Assembly: GCA_030040475.1 (NCBI GenBank)
Contig: JASHTQ010000758.1
Location: 1-5,254 of the forward strand
Origin: Streptosporangiaceae bacterium
GTDB taxonomy: Bacteria; Actinomycetota; Actinomycetes; Streptosporangiales; Streptosporangiaceae
Length of the DNA stretch: 5,254 bases
Reading direction: 5' to 3'
A program made the translations under genes and the position numbers. This document shows, piece by piece, positions 4,569 through 5,254 of the stretch. The notes below the pieces were generated by a model. It worked only from the letters and a program-made list of their open reading frames with translations, was not told where the DNA came from and searched no databases. Each line of letters begins with the position of its first letter. The stretch's first letter is position 1.

Positions 4569-5254
4569 GTGCGTCCGGTTACCGATTTGAAGCGCAGGGT
4601 CGCGCCGTTCGATGTCGTGAGCGCTATGGTTCCGGCCGGCGATCAGCCGCAGGCGATCGCCGAGATCGAACAGCGCGTCCGGGCGGGGGAGACGGACACC
4701 GTGCTGCTCGGCGCGACCGGTACCGGCAAGACCGCCACGGTCGCCTGGATCGCGGAGCGGGTGCAGCGGCCGGTGCTCGTCATGCTGCCGAACAAGACGC
4801 TGGCCGCGCAGTTCGCCAACGAGCTGCGCGAGATGCTGCCGAACAACGCGATCGAGTACTTCGTCTCCTACTACGACTACTACCAGCCCGAGGCGTACGT
4901 CCCGCAGACCGACACCTACATCGAGAAGGACTCCTCGATCAACTCCGAGGTGGAGCGCCTACGGCACTCGGCCACCAATTCCCTGCTCACCAGGCGTGAC
5001 ACCATCGTCGTCTCGTCGGTGTCCTGCATCTACGGACTTGGCACCCCGCAGGAATACGTCGACAGGATGCTCACCCTCAAGGTCGGCGACACGGTGGAGC
5101 GGGACACGCTGCTGCGCAAGCTGGTCGGCATGCAGTACAACCGCAACGACCTGGCGTTCACCAGGGGGACCTTCCGGGTGCGCGGCGACACCATCGAGGT
5201 CATCCCGATGTACGAGGAGCTCGCCGTCCGGATCGAGATGTTCGGTGACGAGAT
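4569..5254 (+). CDS. uvrB: UvrABC excision nuclease subunit B, N-terminal part (3'-truncated by window edge)
   Basis: Damage-verifying, DNA-bound ATPase of nucleotide excision repair: it receives DNA from UvrA and recruits UvrC. The first 228 residues are present of about 700, and the frame is open to the window end. The start is GTG 4569 ([18 protein letters not shown], as in other actinobacteria), with a strong Shine-Dalgarno GAGGAAGG at 4554-4561 and 7-nt spacing. Landmarks: the Q-motif-like GDQPQAI (24-30); Walker A GATGTGKT (48-55); the segment [10 protein letters not shown] (72-81); the beta-hairpin region [21 protein letters not shown] (about 97-117), whose aromatic residues clamp the damaged strand; [29 protein letters not shown]; and, in the UvrA-interaction domain, [15 protein letters not shown]. 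Pol I, encoded upstream in this cluster, fills the gap that UvrBC leaves. Identification is secure; the helicase C-terminal motifs and the UvrC-binding tail lie outside the window. Confidence 0.97.
   Translation, partial: MRPVTDLKRRVAPFDVVSAMVPAGDQPQAIAEIEQRVRAGETDTVLLGATGTGKTATVAWIAERVQRPVLVMLPNKTLAAQFANELREMLPNNAIEYFVSYYDYYQPEAYVPQTDTYIEKDSSINSEVERLRHSATNSLLTRRDTIVVSSVSCIYGLGTPQEYVDRMLTLKVGDTVERDTLLRKLVGMQYNRNDLAFTRGTFRVRGDTIEVIPMYEELAVRIEMFGDE

Overview
This is a high-GC actinobacterial chromosome segment with all genes on the + strand. In order it holds the 3' end of polA (DNA polymerase I), complete rpsA (ribosomal protein S1), an ECF sigma factor gene overlapping a small single-pass membrane-protein gene, complete coaE (dephospho-CoA kinase), and the 5' third of uvrB (excision repair). 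Strong G/C bias at third codon positions, the actinomycete four-domain form of RpsA with its ASDEALAALREKL tail, and TANNNT-type -10 boxes all point to Actinomycetota. A Streptosporangiales- or Streptomyces-like genome is my tentative guess; the order cannot be fixed from this window.

Layout: polA runs in from the left edge and stops at 955. A 247-base spacer (956-1202) carries three imperfect 11-bp tandem repeats, a likely rpsA promoter (TTGACC ... TAAGCT) and a leader of about 170 nt. rpsA (1203-2786) is closed by a perfect 15-bp GC hairpin without a U tract (2798-2829). A short spacer with a TAGAGT promoter candidate leads to the ECF sigma gene (2928-3440). Its TGA overlaps the ATG of a 142-residue membrane protein (3437-3865). 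coaE (3887-4537) looks leaderless, with a TACCCT box 7 nt before its ATG. uvrB starts at GTG 4569 after a strong Shine-Dalgarno and a promoter candidate shaped like the RecA-independent DNA-damage (PafBC/RecA-NDp) promoter of actinobacteria.

How they fit: polA and uvrB act together in nucleotide excision repair (UvrB in damage verification, Pol I in gap filling). RpsA serves translation and CoaE completes coenzyme A synthesis. From memory, Mycobacterium tuberculosis has the same order polA-rpsA-coaE-(one opposite-strand gene)-uvrB. The sigma/membrane-protein pair between rpsA and coaE is therefore the accessory element here, and the part most worth following up. I see no mobile element, CRISPR array, tRNA or rRNA. 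The only spacers above 100 bases are 956-1202 and 2787-2927, and both are described in the features.
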